From the NCBI RefSeq assembly GCF_900114435.1, contig NZ_FOZK01000003.1:372001-436000 (forward strand): a stretch of 64,000 nucleotides of DNA. The letters run 5' to 3'. A program made the position numbers and the translations under genes. This stretch comes from Halomicrobium zhouii. GTDB taxonomy: Archaea > Halobacteriota > Halobacteria > Halobacteriales > Haloarculaceae. Below the pieces are notes generated by a model. That model was not told where the DNA came from. It did no database searches and saw only the letters and a program-made list of their open reading frames with translations. Positions 8,295 through 16,556 of this stretch are shown here, piece by piece. Numbering within the stretch: the first letter of the stretch is position 1; the number at the start of each line of letters is the position of its first letter.

Positions 8295-9020
8295 ATGATA
8301 TCTCTTGACGAGGCGGTGGCCGCGAGGCTCGAATCGCACGGCCAGCGATTCGAAGTGCTGGTCGATCCGGACGCGGCACTGGCGATAAAGCGCGACGAGT
8401 TCGACGGAGACCTGGAGGACGTCATCGCGGCGGAGGACGTCTTCGAGGACGCCTCGTCGGGGGACAGACCCCCCGAGAGCTCCCTGGAGGAGGTCTTCGA
8501 GACGACCGACCCCCTCGAGATCATTCCGGAGGTCATCAAACAGGGAGAGATCCAGATAACGGCTGAACAGCGCCGCGAGATGCAGGAACAGAAGCACAAA
8601 CAGCTCGTCCAGACCATCACTCGGAACGCCGTCAACCCCCAGATGGACGACGCGCCCCATCCACCGGAGCGCATCGAGTCCGCGCTCGAAGAGACCGACT
8701 TCCGGATCGATCCGATGGAACCGGTCGAGAACCAGGTCGACGACGCCCTCGAGGCGCTCCGGCCAGTCATCCCCATCAGGTTCGACGAGGTGACCGTCGC
8801 CGTGCAGGTTCCTGCGGACTACGCTGGCAGTGCACAGTCACGGATCCGTCAGTTCGGTGACCTGGACCGGGAAGAGTGGCAGAACGACGGTTCCTGGGTC
8901 GGCGTCCTGACGTTCCCTGCGGGGATGCAAAACGAGTTCTACGACCTCGTGAACGAACACACGAGTGGCGAGGCAGAAACACAGATCGTCAAGGACGAAG
9001 ACGACCTGCGAACGCGGTAA
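8295..9020 (+). CDS. Ribosome assembly factor SBDS
   Basis: A 241-residue archaeal SBDS/Sdo1 protein. The FYSH domain fills residues ~1-90 with the typical VLVDPDAALAIKRDEF and acidic AAEDVFEDASSGDRP segments. The middle domain carries GEIQITAEQRREM and the HPPERIESALEE signature. A ferredoxin-like C-terminal domain ends in a strand around AGSAQSRIRQFGD. SBDS works with an EF-2-like GTPase to release the anti-association factor aIF6 from new 50S subunits. Confidence 0.95.
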   Translation: MISLDEAVAARLESHGQRFEVLVDPDAALAIKRDEFDGDLEDVIAAEDVFEDASSGDRPPESSLEEVFETTDPLEIIPEVIKQGEIQITAEQRREMQEQKHKQLVQTITRNAVNPQMDDAPHPPERIESALEETDFRIDPMEPVENQVDDALEALRPVIPIRFDEVTVAVQVPADYAGSAQSRIRQFGDLDREEWQNDGSWVGVLTFPAGMQNEFYDLVNEHTSGEAETQIVKDEDDLRTR

Positions 9021-9050
9021 ACGGGTCGCAGAAGCGGCAGCGGCCGACAG

Positions 9051-9377
9051 TTATCCTTTCCGGAACCCGAGCAGGAAGCCGCCGGTGAATCCGGCGCTGA
9101 CGGGCAGTGCCGAGAGCAGGCTCATCATCCACGATGGAGGTTGCGAGCCGGCGGCGTCGCCGGCTGCTCTGGTCGCGTTCGAGGCCGTTCCGGTTATCGC
9201 TCCCCAGTCGACGGAGAGGACGCCGCGCGTTTCGAGGAACTTGAAGAGGGCGAGCTGGATGCCCACGAGGACGGCGATTATCTTGGCCACCTTCTTGGCG
9301 GCGAAGCCGATGACGCCGCCGATGACCGCGCCCCCGCCAAGTTCCAGACCGAGCTGTTGCGGGTTTAAGTCGACCAT
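9051..9377 (-). CDS. FUN14-family membrane protein
   Basis: A 108-residue protein from the ATG at 9377; a TATA-like TTAAG at 9401-9405 is 27 nt upstream, favouring this start over a GTG at 9386. It has the Gly-rich pattern of FUN14 proteins: ELGGGAVIGGVIGFAAKK, a second hydrophobic helix around IIAVLVGIQLALF, and a last one at SAGFTGGFLLGF. The prokaryotic role is unknown. Confidence 0.85.
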   Translation of the reverse strand: MVDLNPQQLGLELGGGAVIGGVIGFAAKKVAKIIAVLVGIQLALFKFLETRGVLSVDWGAITGTASNATRAAGDAAGSQPPSWMMSLLSALPVSAGFTGGFLLGFRKG

Positions 9378-9456
9378 ACCCGACACGTTACAGTCGTGGC
9401 TTAAGTCTTTTGTGCCCCTTCGCGAGCCGGGAGCGACCGGCCGAGGTCCGGACTGG

Positions 9457-9465
9457 ATTTAAATA
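9457..9465 (+). promoter_or_regulatory. TATA-like element of hflX
   Basis: ATTTAAATA lies about 28 nt upstream of the GTG start at 9490 and is among the best TATA matches in the window. Confidence 0.6.
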
Positions 9466-9489
9466 CGGTGGCGGCGTAATCCACGGTGA

Positions 9490-10800
9490 GTGACGCCAAG
9501 CCAGCCAACCGAACGAGCGGTCGTCGCAAAGCGCGTCGACTCCGGAACGGCGGACACCGAGGAGATAACGGACCTCGCGCGTGCGGCCGGGTACGAAGTC
9601 GTCGGCGAACTGACCCAGACGCGAACCGAGGACCCAGCGTACCACCTCGGGGAGGGGAAGGTCGACCGCCTCGCGAACGTCGTCGCCCGGGAACGGGCGA
9701 CCGCAGTCATCTTCGACAACCAGCTTGGCCCGTACCAGACGTACAACATCGGGAACAAACTCCCCGACGGGACGAGCGTCATCGACCGGTTCCGACTCAT
9801 CCTGGAGATATTCGGCCAGCGCGCCCAGACGCGGAAGGCACAGCTCCAGGTCGAACTCGCCGAACTGCGATACGAGCTCCCGCGCGCGGAAGCCAAGGCC
9901 AGCCTGGCCAAACGCGACGAGCGTCCGGGGTTCATGGGGCTGGGCGAGTACGACGAGAGCCGCGAGCAGGACATCAAGAAACGGATCTCCCGTATCCGCG
10001 ACGAACTCGACTCCATCCAGGAGACGGAGGAACACCGCCGCGAACAGCGCCGGGAGTCGGGGTTCGACCTGGTCGCGCTCGCGGGCTACACGAACGCCGG
10101 TAAGTCGACATTACTCCGACGACTCGCCGAGGACGTCGACGTCGACGCCAACGAGGACCTCCACGCGGACCTCGACCCGACGGCCGAGAGCGAGGACCGC
10201 CTGTTCACGACCCTGGGGACCACGACTCGCCGGGCCGACATGGACCGCCGGGACGTGCTCGTGACCGACACGGTCGGCTTCATCTCCGACCTGCCCCACT
10301 GGCTCGTCGAGTCGTTCAAGTCGACGCTCGACGCCGTCTACCGGGCGGATCTGGTCCTCCTGGTCGTCGACGTCAGCGAACCCGTCGAGGAGATCCGGGA
10401 GAAGCTCGTGACGAGCCACGACACGCTCTACGAGCGCAACGAGGCACCCATCGTCACGGTGCTGAACAAGACCGACCTCGTCGACGACGAGGAGGTCCAG
10501 CGCAAGAAGGCAGCCCTGTCCGCGCTCGCACCGAACCCGGTGACCGTCAGCGCGAGGGAGGGAGAGAACGTCGACGCGCTGCTGTCCCGAATCGACCGAG
10601 AACTCCCCGACTACGAACGCGAGCGTCTCGTCCTGCCGATGACGGACGACACGATGAGCGTCGTCTCGTGGATCCACGACCACGCCCGCGTCGACGACGT
10701 CGACTACGGCGACCAGGTCGTCATCGAGTTCGAGGCCCGCCCGGCCGTCGTGGAGCGCTCGCGCGCGAAGGCCGGCGAAATCGCCGAAGCCTCGGCCTAG
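9490..10800 (+). CDS. hflX: GTPase HflX
   Basis: A 436-residue protein starting with GTG. The N-terminal HflX domain holds DPAYHLGEGKVDRL and IFDNQLGPYQTYNI, then a coiled linker with the glycine patch GFMGLGEYDESREQD. The G domain follows: Walker A GYTNAGKSTLL at ~197-207, G3 DTVGFISDLP, and G4 NKTD near residue 331. HflX binds the ribosomal large subunit and can split stalled ribosomes. The length is normal for haloarchaea. Confidence 0.96.
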   Translation: MTPSQPTERAVVAKRVDSGTADTEEITDLARAAGYEVVGELTQTRTEDPAYHLGEGKVDRLANVVARERATAVIFDNQLGPYQTYNIGNKLPDGTSVIDRFRLILEIFGQRAQTRKAQLQVELAELRYELPRAEAKASLAKRDERPGFMGLGEYDESREQDIKKRISRIRDELDSIQETEEHRREQRRESGFDLVALAGYTNAGKSTLLRRLAEDVDVDANEDLHADLDPTAESEDRLFTTLGTTTRRADMDRRDVLVTDTVGFISDLPHWLVESFKSTLDAVYRADLVLLVVDVSEPVEEIREKLVTSHDTLYERNEAPIVTVLNKTDLVDDEEVQRKKAALSALAPNPVTVSAREGENVDALLSRIDRELPDYERERLVLPMTDDTMSVVSWIHDHARVDDVDYGDQVVIEFEARPAVVERSRAKAGEIAEASA

Positions 10801-10815
10801 CGACCCTTTTCCGCG

Positions 10816-12243
10816 TTATCCGTCGGTTGCGTCGCCGAGCGCCGTCGGTATCCGTTCGAGGACGTCCGAGGCGACGTAGCCCGTCCCGCGGTCGTCGTAC
10901 AGGGTATCGCCGGCCCGACCGGTGGTGAACGAGGCCATACACGCCGCGTCGAAGGAGTCCTGGCTGTCGAGGTACGTCGCGACGACGCCCGAGAGCAGGT
11001 CGCCGGTGCCCCCAACGGCCATCCCCGGATTGCCGGCGCGGCACAGCCGAGTACGGTCCCCGTCAGAGATCACGTCGACTGCCCCCTTCGCGAGAACGAC
11101 GTGACCGAGTTCGTCCGCGATGCGCTCGACCTCGTGGGCGTTCTCGGCGAGGTCGTCGACTTCCGGACCGCCCAGGGCAGCCAGTTCTCTGCTGTTGGGC
11201 GTACAGACCACCTCGGCCTCGGTGTCGACGTCCGGGACGACCGAGAGCGCGTCGGCGTCGGCGACCACCGGCCCCTCGAAGGATTCGAGGAACCGTCGCG
11301 CCGCGTCCAGCGTCTCGTCCGCAGTCCCGAGGCCCGGTCCCAGCACGACCACGTCGTCGTGTTTCGTGGCCGTCTCGACGAGACCGTCGACCTGGTCCGG
11401 CGTGAGTCGCTCGCCCTCGTAGGGTTGGACGATGAGGTCCGGTTCGTACCCCTGGATCTCGCCGGCCACGGAGTCGGGCGCGGCGACGAAGGACAGTTCC
11501 GCCCCGGACCGGAGCGCGGACTGGGCGCTCAGCGCCGGGGCGCCGGTGTAGGGACCGCCACCGATGACGAACACGCGGGCGCTGCGGTCTCTGCCCGCCA
11601 ACCGTCGAAGGTCGCCCGGGCCGACGTACTCCTCGGCCGCGGGCGGGATGCCGATGTCCGCGACGGTCACCGTCGCCTCGAGGCGTTCGAGCCCTGGCTT
11701 CGAATCGTGGAACGTGACGACGTGGTCCGCGTCCACCGCGCTGTCCGGGAGCGTTCCGGTGTCGGCGTCGAACCCGGAGGGGACGTCGACCGAGACGACC
11801 GTGGCGTCGCTGTCGTTCACCGCTTCGGCGGCGGTCGCCGCGGGTTCCCTGAGGTCGCCAGAGATGCCCGTCCCGAGCATCGCGTCGACTACGACGTCAG
11901 GGTCACCTAGCGAGAGAGAACGCGAGTCACGGACAGCACGGGCGTCGTACTCCGCCTGGCAGAGCGCGTCCCAGTTCTCCCGGGCGATGTCGGTCGTGAT
12001 GGTCTCGGCGCGGCCCAGCAGGAGAATCTCCAGGTCGAACTCGTCGAGGAATCGCGCCGCGACGAACGCGTCGCCGCCGTTGTTCCCGCGGCCGGCGACG
12101 ACCGTGATGGTCGCACCGGGGTCGGCGACCTGGCGGACCACGCGGGCGACTGCGTTGCCCGAGGACTCCATCAGCTGCTTTCGCGGGACGCCGAGGGCGT
12201 CCGCGTTCTCGTCGACGACGGCCATCCTGCTGCCCGTGATCAT
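10816..12243 (-). CDS. nnr: Bifunctional NAD(P)H-hydrate epimerase / ADP-dependent dehydratase
   Basis: A 475-residue two-domain NAD(P)HX repair enzyme. The N-terminal epimerase domain (YjeF_N, residues ~1-210) has VVAGRGNNGGDAFVAARFL and VDVPSGFDADTG. The C-terminal dehydratase (ribokinase-like, ~220-475) has VVLGPGLGTADETL, VVADADALS and the nucleotide-binding GNPGMAVGGTGDLLSGV. The epimerase interconverts R- and S-NADHX and the dehydratase uses ADP to regenerate NAD(P)H. It is convergent with hflX, 15 bp away. Confidence 0.95.
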   Translation of the reverse strand: MITGSRMAVVDENADALGVPRKQLMESSGNAVARVVRQVADPGATITVVAGRGNNGGDAFVAARFLDEFDLEILLLGRAETITTDIARENWDALCQAEYDARAVRDSRSLSLGDPDVVVDAMLGTGISGDLREPAATAAEAVNDSDATVVSVDVPSGFDADTGTLPDSAVDADHVVTFHDSKPGLERLEATVTVADIGIPPAAEEYVGPGDLRRLAGRDRSARVFVIGGGPYTGAPALSAQSALRSGAELSFVAAPDSVAGEIQGYEPDLIVQPYEGERLTPDQVDGLVETATKHDDVVVLGPGLGTADETLDAARRFLESFEGPVVADADALSVVPDVDTEAEVVCTPNSRELAALGGPEVDDLAENAHEVERIADELGHVVLAKGAVDVISDGDRTRLCRAGNPGMAVGGTGDLLSGVVATYLDSQDSFDAACMASFTTGRAGDTLYDDRGTGYVASDVLERIPTALGDATDG

Positions 12244-12303
12244 GGATCTGTGTTCGGTCGTCCGCGTAGTAATTGTGGTGGACCGTACGCCAGAGCGGTC
12301 GCT

Positions 12304-12579
12304 TCAGCGACGGATCTCGAAGGAGTCGAACCCCTCTGGCTCGTCGTACTCTATCTCGACGTCCTCGACGTGGGCCCGGTCGCTCCCCTCGTGGCACCAC
12401 TCGACCATCTCCTCGACGGCGTCCTCGGGTCCCTCGAAGACGGCCTCGACGCGGCCGTCGGACAGGTTCTTCACCCAGCCGTCGACGCCTCGCTTGCGGG
12501 CCTCTTCCCGCGTGGTCGCACGGTAGAAGACGCCCTGGACCTTCCCGGAGACGAACACGTGTGCGCGAGTGTCGGTCAT
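12304..12579 (-). CDS. acyP: Acylphosphatase
   Basis: A 91-residue protein from the ATG at 12579. The catalytic signature GKVQGVFYRATTREEA is present, including the Arg that binds the acyl phosphate, followed by GWVKNLSDGRVEAVFEG with the catalytic Asn. It hydrolyses carboxyl-phosphate bonds such as acetyl phosphate. It lies 33 nt downstream of the OGG gene and is probably co-transcribed. Confidence 0.94.
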   Translation of the reverse strand: MTDTRAHVFVSGKVQGVFYRATTREEARKRGVDGWVKNLSDGRVEAVFEGPEDAVEEMVEWCHEGSDRAHVEDVEIEYDEPEGFDSFEIRR

Positions 12580-12612
12580 GGACGGTCGTACTCGCGAGCG
12601 CGGCAAAAATCC

Positions 12613-13521
12613 CTAGCGACTGTCGCCGCCGCTCCGGAGGTAGTGGAAGATGTACGTTTGAACGTACCCGGCGTACTGTCCGCCCAGCGACTCCCGGATG
12701 GCCCGCGACGTCTCGGCGTACGAGCCGCGGTCGCAGTCCGGGAAGTAGTCGGCGATGGTCGTGCGGAGCCACGTGTCCAGCGGGACCGCCTCCAGGAAGT
12801 CGAGCGAGAAGAGGAGGACGCAGTCTGCGACCTTGTCCCCGACGCCGACGAAGCGGGTGAGGTGCTCGCGGGCGTCTTCGTACGCCATCTCCCGGGCTGG
12901 CGCCGGGTCCGCTTCGCCGCTGGCCACCATCTCGGCAGTCTGCTGGACGTAGGGAGCACGGTAGCCGAGACCGAGATCCCGGAGTTCCGCTTCCGTCGCG
13001 GCTGCGAGGGCGTCGGGCGTGGGGTAGGCCCGGTAGGTCTCCCCGTCGAACGCGACTGGGTCCCCGTACTCTCGACGCAGCGCGGTCTGCATCGCGTGGA
13101 TCCGCTCGACGCGCATCTGGGCCGAACAGATGAACGAAATCAGGCAGCCGAAGGGCGGGTCGCGGACGAGGCGCAGTCCCCAGTAGGCGTCGTAGGCGTC
13201 CTGGACGACGTCGTCGTCCGGCGAGGCCGCCCGTATCGCGTCCAGGTCGTCGTCGAGGCGAAGCAGTCGACGGAGATGTGGGTCCGCGTCGAGAGACGAC
13301 TCCCACTCCAGTGTTCCGTCGACCTGGCGCGTCCGGACGAACTCCGGGGCCCCGTCGACCCGTATCGTCGTCCAGTACCAGGCGTCGCCGCCGTGGGCAC
13401 CGGAGCCGTCGTACATCCGGCCGTCCTCGCGGTCCCAGAGGTACGACTGGCCGCTCTCGACGGTCGATTGCAGGTCGAATCCACCCGGCAGCGAACTGAC
13501 GTCGACGTGCCCGCGTTCCAT
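12613..13521 (-). CDS. ogg: 8-oxoguanine DNA glycosylase (OGG1 type)
   Basis: A 302-residue HhH-GPD glycosylase with the OGG1 layout: an N-terminal domain opening SLPGGFDLQSTVESGQSYLW, then CLISFICSAQMRVERI, and the helix-hairpin-helix FVGVGDKVADCVLLF containing the Schiff-base lysine. The catalytic Asp is in VPLDTW. It removes 8-oxoguanine and nicks the abasic site. It is upstream of acyP on the same strand. Confidence 0.93.
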   Translation of the reverse strand: MERGHVDVSSLPGGFDLQSTVESGQSYLWDREDGRMYDGSGAHGGDAWYWTTIRVDGAPEFVRTRQVDGTLEWESSLDADPHLRRLLRLDDDLDAIRAASPDDDVVQDAYDAYWGLRLVRDPPFGCLISFICSAQMRVERIHAMQTALRREYGDPVAFDGETYRAYPTPDALAAATEAELRDLGLGYRAPYVQQTAEMVASGEADPAPAREMAYEDAREHLTRFVGVGDKVADCVLLFSLDFLEAVPLDTWLRTTIADYFPDCDRGSYAETSRAIRESLGGQYAGYVQTYIFHYLRSGGDSR

Positions 13522-13607
13522 CTACCGGTTCCTGTCGGTCAGGCGGCTTTGGCCTTTCGAGTCAACCGGCCGAACCTTCTTGGTAGTGGGTGTCGAACCG
13601 CTCACAT

Positions 13608-14120
13608 ATGGACTGCAGAGTCGTCGTCGAGGCGGCCGTCCCCGTATACGACGTCGAAACGGCCGACGAGGCGGTCAGGATAGCCATCTCGAAGACGGGC
13701 GAGATGCTCAACCCCGACCTCAACTACGTCGAGATCAACATGGGCGAACGGGCCTGCCCGCACTGCCACGAGGAACTGGAACCGGCGTTCGTCGCCGCTG
13801 ACGAGAGCCTTGTCGCGCTCGAACTGGAGATGACCGTCTTCAACGTCGAACGCGACGAACACGCCGCCCGGATCGCCCGCAAGGAGATCGGTCAACGGCT
13901 CGAGAACATCCCACTCGAAGTCCTCGAGATCGAGGACGTTCCGGACGAAGACGATGACGACGATGCACTCGAGGCGGAGACGGACGACGAGGGAGAGACG
14001 GAGAGCACAGCGTCGAACTCGATCAGTGACGCCGACCAGCCCGTCGATGGTGACGAAGCCGGTCAAGGGGACGACGACGAGGACGTGCTGCCCGAGTTCG
14101 AGGAACTGATCGACGAGTAA
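13608..14120 (+). CDS. UPF0212 (DUF555) family protein
   Basis: A 170-residue protein from the ATG at 13608; a CTTCTT tract about 28-30 nt upstream supports it over the ATG at 13590. The archaeal DUF555 core covers residues ~1-115: VVVEAAVPVYDVETADEAV, LNPDLNYVEINMGE and one CPHCHEE metal knuckle. The last ~55 residues are an acidic low-complexity tail. The biochemical role is unknown. Confidence 0.9.
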   Translation: MDCRVVVEAAVPVYDVETADEAVRIAISKTGEMLNPDLNYVEINMGERACPHCHEELEPAFVAADESLVALELEMTVFNVERDEHAARIARKEIGQRLENIPLEVLEIEDVPDEDDDDDALEAETDDEGETESTASNSISDADQPVDGDEAGQGDDDEDVLPEFEELIDE

Positions 14121-14219
14121 CGCCCGAATCGCGACGGTTCGGCCGCTGGAGTTCGTTCACGCGCGGGAGAGCGAGAAGCGGAGCGCTAGAAGCGTAGGGA
14201 AACCGAAAGGAACGAAACC

Positions 14220-14456
14220 TCAGTCTGCGGCAGCGGAAACGGGTTCTTTCTCTTCGGCGAGCATCTCCGACGTGATGCCCTTCGCGAGCGCGAAGACGGC
14301 GGCCTTGTGGTCCGTCTTCGACTTGTGGATGGACGTCGGCTGGACGCCAAGTTCCGCGTACTCGTCGTGTTCGACGTCGTCACCAGTCTCTTTCTCGTAG
14401 TGAGTCTGTACCTGTGCAAGCAGGCCGTGAAGATGTATGAGTTCCTGCTTTTTCAT
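14220..14456 (-). CDS. UPF0058 family protein
   Basis: A 78-residue helical protein starting MKKQELIHLHGLLAQVQ (ATG 14456; a TTG lies at 14462). It matches the archaeal UPF0058 family, with HYEKETGD, the SIHKSKTDHKAAVFALA block and an acidic end. Function is unknown. It stands alone with an AT-rich upstream region. Confidence 0.88.
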   Translation of the reverse strand: MKKQELIHLHGLLAQVQTHYEKETGDDVEHDEYAELGVQPTSIHKSKTDHKAAVFALAKGITSEMLAEEKEPVSAAAD

Positions 14457-14570
14457 GTTCAACCGTTCCTAATAACTCGAGGGTTATAGTAGTACTCTGA
14501 GTGTAGTTAACACACTCCCTTCACTTGTGGTACGGACTGTCTACCGGTAGCGTCTCATGACCGTGAAACA

Positions 14571-14576
14571 CTTTAG
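14571..14576 (+). promoter_or_regulatory. TATA-like element of aIF2-beta
   Basis: CTTTAG is centred 27 nt before the ATG at 14601, predicting a leaderless message. Confidence 0.45.
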
Positions 14577-14600
14577 GAATCGGACAACCTACCGTTTCGT

Positions 14601-15005
14601 ATGGACTACGACGACATGCTCGACCGGGCCGTCGACGAGACACCCGACATCGAGGGGAGCAGTGAGCGCTTCGAGGTGCCGTCGCCGGAGATCCGACAGG
14701 AAGGTAACGCGACCGTCTTCGAGAACTTCCAGTCGGTCTGTGACACGCTGGGTCGGGAAGACGAACACGTTATGAAGTTCCTACAGAACGAACTCGGGAC
14801 GAACGGTCACATCGACGAGAGCGGTCGGGCGCGCCTCACCGGCGAGTTCAACCAGCGCCGCATTGAGGCGGCGGTCGACGAGTACACGGAGACGTTCGTC
14901 ATCTGTCCGGAGTGTGGCCTGCCGGATACGCGGCTCGAACAGGACCAGGGCGTCCCGATACTGCGATGTGAAGCCTGCGGGGCGCGCTCCTCGACCAGTT
15001 CCTGA
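14601..15005 (+). CDS. Translation initiation factor aIF2 subunit beta
   Basis: A 134-residue protein with the aIF2-beta/eIF5 fold: an N-terminal helix with MLDRAVDETPD, a central domain (NFQSVCDTLGREDEHVMKFL, IEAAVDEYTETFVICPEC) and a C-terminal zinc ribbon with CPECG and CEACG. It is part of the heterotrimer that brings initiator tRNA to the ribosome. The gamma and alpha genes are not in this window. Confidence 0.95.
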   Translation: MDYDDMLDRAVDETPDIEGSSERFEVPSPEIRQEGNATVFENFQSVCDTLGREDEHVMKFLQNELGTNGHIDESGRARLTGEFNQRRIEAAVDEYTETFVICPECGLPDTRLEQDQGVPILRCEACGARSSTSS

Positions 15006-15026
15006 TCACTGAAACGCCAGTCTCGA

Positions 15027-15206
15027 CTACTGGAGCCCCTTCAGCGTCTGCAGGTCGCGGTCTGTCCGCGCGAACTCGGCGAGCCGTCGGCTCGCGTGGC
15101 AGTTCGGACAGTGAAAGGTCCCGTCGTGGCGCGGGAGGTCGCTCGGCGTCGACTCCCAGTCCTTGGTACACTCCGGACACAGTAATCGGACGTATGCCTC
15201 GACCAT
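15027..15206 (-). CDS. Small haloarchaeal zinc-ribbon protein
   Basis: A 59-residue protein from the ATG at 15206, with CPEC and CPNC pairs about 23 residues apart and the ending LAEFARTDRDLQTLKGLQ, typical of a conserved haloarchaeal single-zinc family. It probably binds nucleic acid or protein; no role is assigned. It lies between aIF2-beta (convergent) and the TFB gene. Confidence 0.78.
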   Translation of the reverse strand: MVEAYVRLLCPECTKDWESTPSDLPRHDGTFHCPNCHASRRLAEFARTDRDLQTLKGLQ

Positions 15207-15296
15207 GTGTGTAGTTGGCACGCAGCACGCCATCAAAAAGGTGTCGTCCCGGCTCGTGTCGTCCTGGCAGTCGAGTCGTCCCAGCGCTGGCGGCGA

Positions 15297-16277
15297 TCAG
15301 GCGGGCATCCCTTCCGCTTCGAGCAGCTCCTTGTACCGGTTCCGGATGGTGACCTCGGAGATGCTCGCCACCTCGCTGACCTGGCTCTGGGTGACCTTCT
15401 CGTTGCTCAGCAGCGAACCGGCGTACACCGCAGCGGCGGCCAGTCCCACGGGGGATTTCCCGCTGAGGACGCCGTCCTCACGGGCGGCCTCGATGAGCTC
15501 ACGGGAGCGTCGTTCGGATTCGTCCGAGAGGTCGAGGTCGCTGATGAATCGCGGGACGTAGCTCTCGGGCTTCGCAGGCGCGACTTCGAGACCGAGTTCG
15601 CGGACGATGTAGCGGTACGTCCGGGTTAGCTCCATCTTATCGACGCGGGAGACCCGTGCGATCTCGTCGAGCGACCGGGGCGTCCCGGCCTGGCGCGCGG
15701 CGGCGTAGACGGAGGCCGTCGCGACGCCCTCGATGGACCGGCCCGGGAGCAGGTCCTCGCTGAGGGCGCGCCGATAGATGACGGAGGCCGTCTCGCGAAC
15801 GTTCTGGGGTAGCCCCAGCGCGCTCGCCATCCGGTCGATCTCGCCGAGTGCCTGCTTGAGGTTGCGCTCCTTGGAGTCCCGGGTCCGGAACCGCTCGTTC
15901 CAGGTCCGGAGGCGCTTCATCTTCGAGCGCTGCTTGCTCGACAGGGAGTTGCCGTAGGCGTCCTTGTCCTGCCAGCCGATGTTGGTCGACAGGCCCTTGT
16001 CGTGCATCATGTTCGTCGTGGGCGCACCGACCCGGGACTTGTTGTCGCGTTCGCTGGAGTCGAAGGCGCGCCATTCGGGGCCACGGTCGATCTCGTCTTC
16101 CTCGACGACGAGGCCGCAGTCCGTACACACGGTCTCGCCGTGTTCGGTGTCGGCCACGACGTCGCCGCCGCACTCCGGACAGACCTCCTCTGACTCTTGC
16201 TCTTCGGTCTGCTCGCTCCTCACCGCCTGTTCGTCTACCTGTTCGCCTGCGTTGGTTCGGACTGGGGATTCACTCAT
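15297..16277 (-). CDS. tfb: Transcription initiation factor IIB (TFB)
   Basis: A 326-residue general transcription factor. The zinc ribbon is at residues 33-54 (CPEC...CTDC), followed by the B-finger RGPEWRAFDSSERDNKSRVG, the linker, and two cyclin repeats (~130-220 and ~225-320). The recognition helix VSEVTIRNRYKEL binds BRE next to the TATA box. Haloarchaea carry several TFBs, so this is one paralogue. The 279-bp region upstream has two TATA-like sites for it (around 16315 and 16365). Confidence 0.97.
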   Translation of the reverse strand: MSESPVRTNAGEQVDEQAVRSEQTEEQESEEVCPECGGDVVADTEHGETVCTDCGLVVEEDEIDRGPEWRAFDSSERDNKSRVGAPTTNMMHDKGLSTNIGWQDKDAYGNSLSSKQRSKMKRLRTWNERFRTRDSKERNLKQALGEIDRMASALGLPQNVRETASVIYRRALSEDLLPGRSIEGVATASVYAAARQAGTPRSLDEIARVSRVDKMELTRTYRYIVRELGLEVAPAKPESYVPRFISDLDLSDESERRSRELIEAAREDGVLSGKSPVGLAAAAVYAGSLLSNEKVTQSQVSEVASISEVTIRNRYKELLEAEGMPA

Positions 16278-16556
16278 GATGGGGGAACTCTCGTGACTGC
16301 CGCGGACGCAATCCTTAAGAAATCGGTGCGATCCGCCTAACTCTTTGTAAGTGCGAAATCCATATAAGGGTTTCGGTAGTTGTGGTAGCTAACCGCACGA
16401 CGTAAGGGGGACGGTTCCAGATCGGTAGTAGACAACAAATACCGACGAGCGGGCACGTGATCCTCGGCACCGGTTCCGCCACCAGGCGGGCGAGCGGGAC
16501 GTCGTTGCTACTACCGTCCCGGGCGGCCAGTCTTCGAAGCGGGCAGTAGCAGCCGC
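16278..16556. promoter_or_regulatory. Region between the TFB and ferritin-like genes
   Basis: No gene is seen. Minus-strand TATA-like tracts lie near 16313-16320 (TTCTTAAGG) and 16361-16369 (CTTATATGG), either of which could drive tfb. An inverted repeat, GGTAGTAG at 16424-16431 and CTACTACC at 16508-16515, brackets the central part and could act as the terminator of the ferritin-like gene or as a regulatory structure. Confidence 0.4.
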
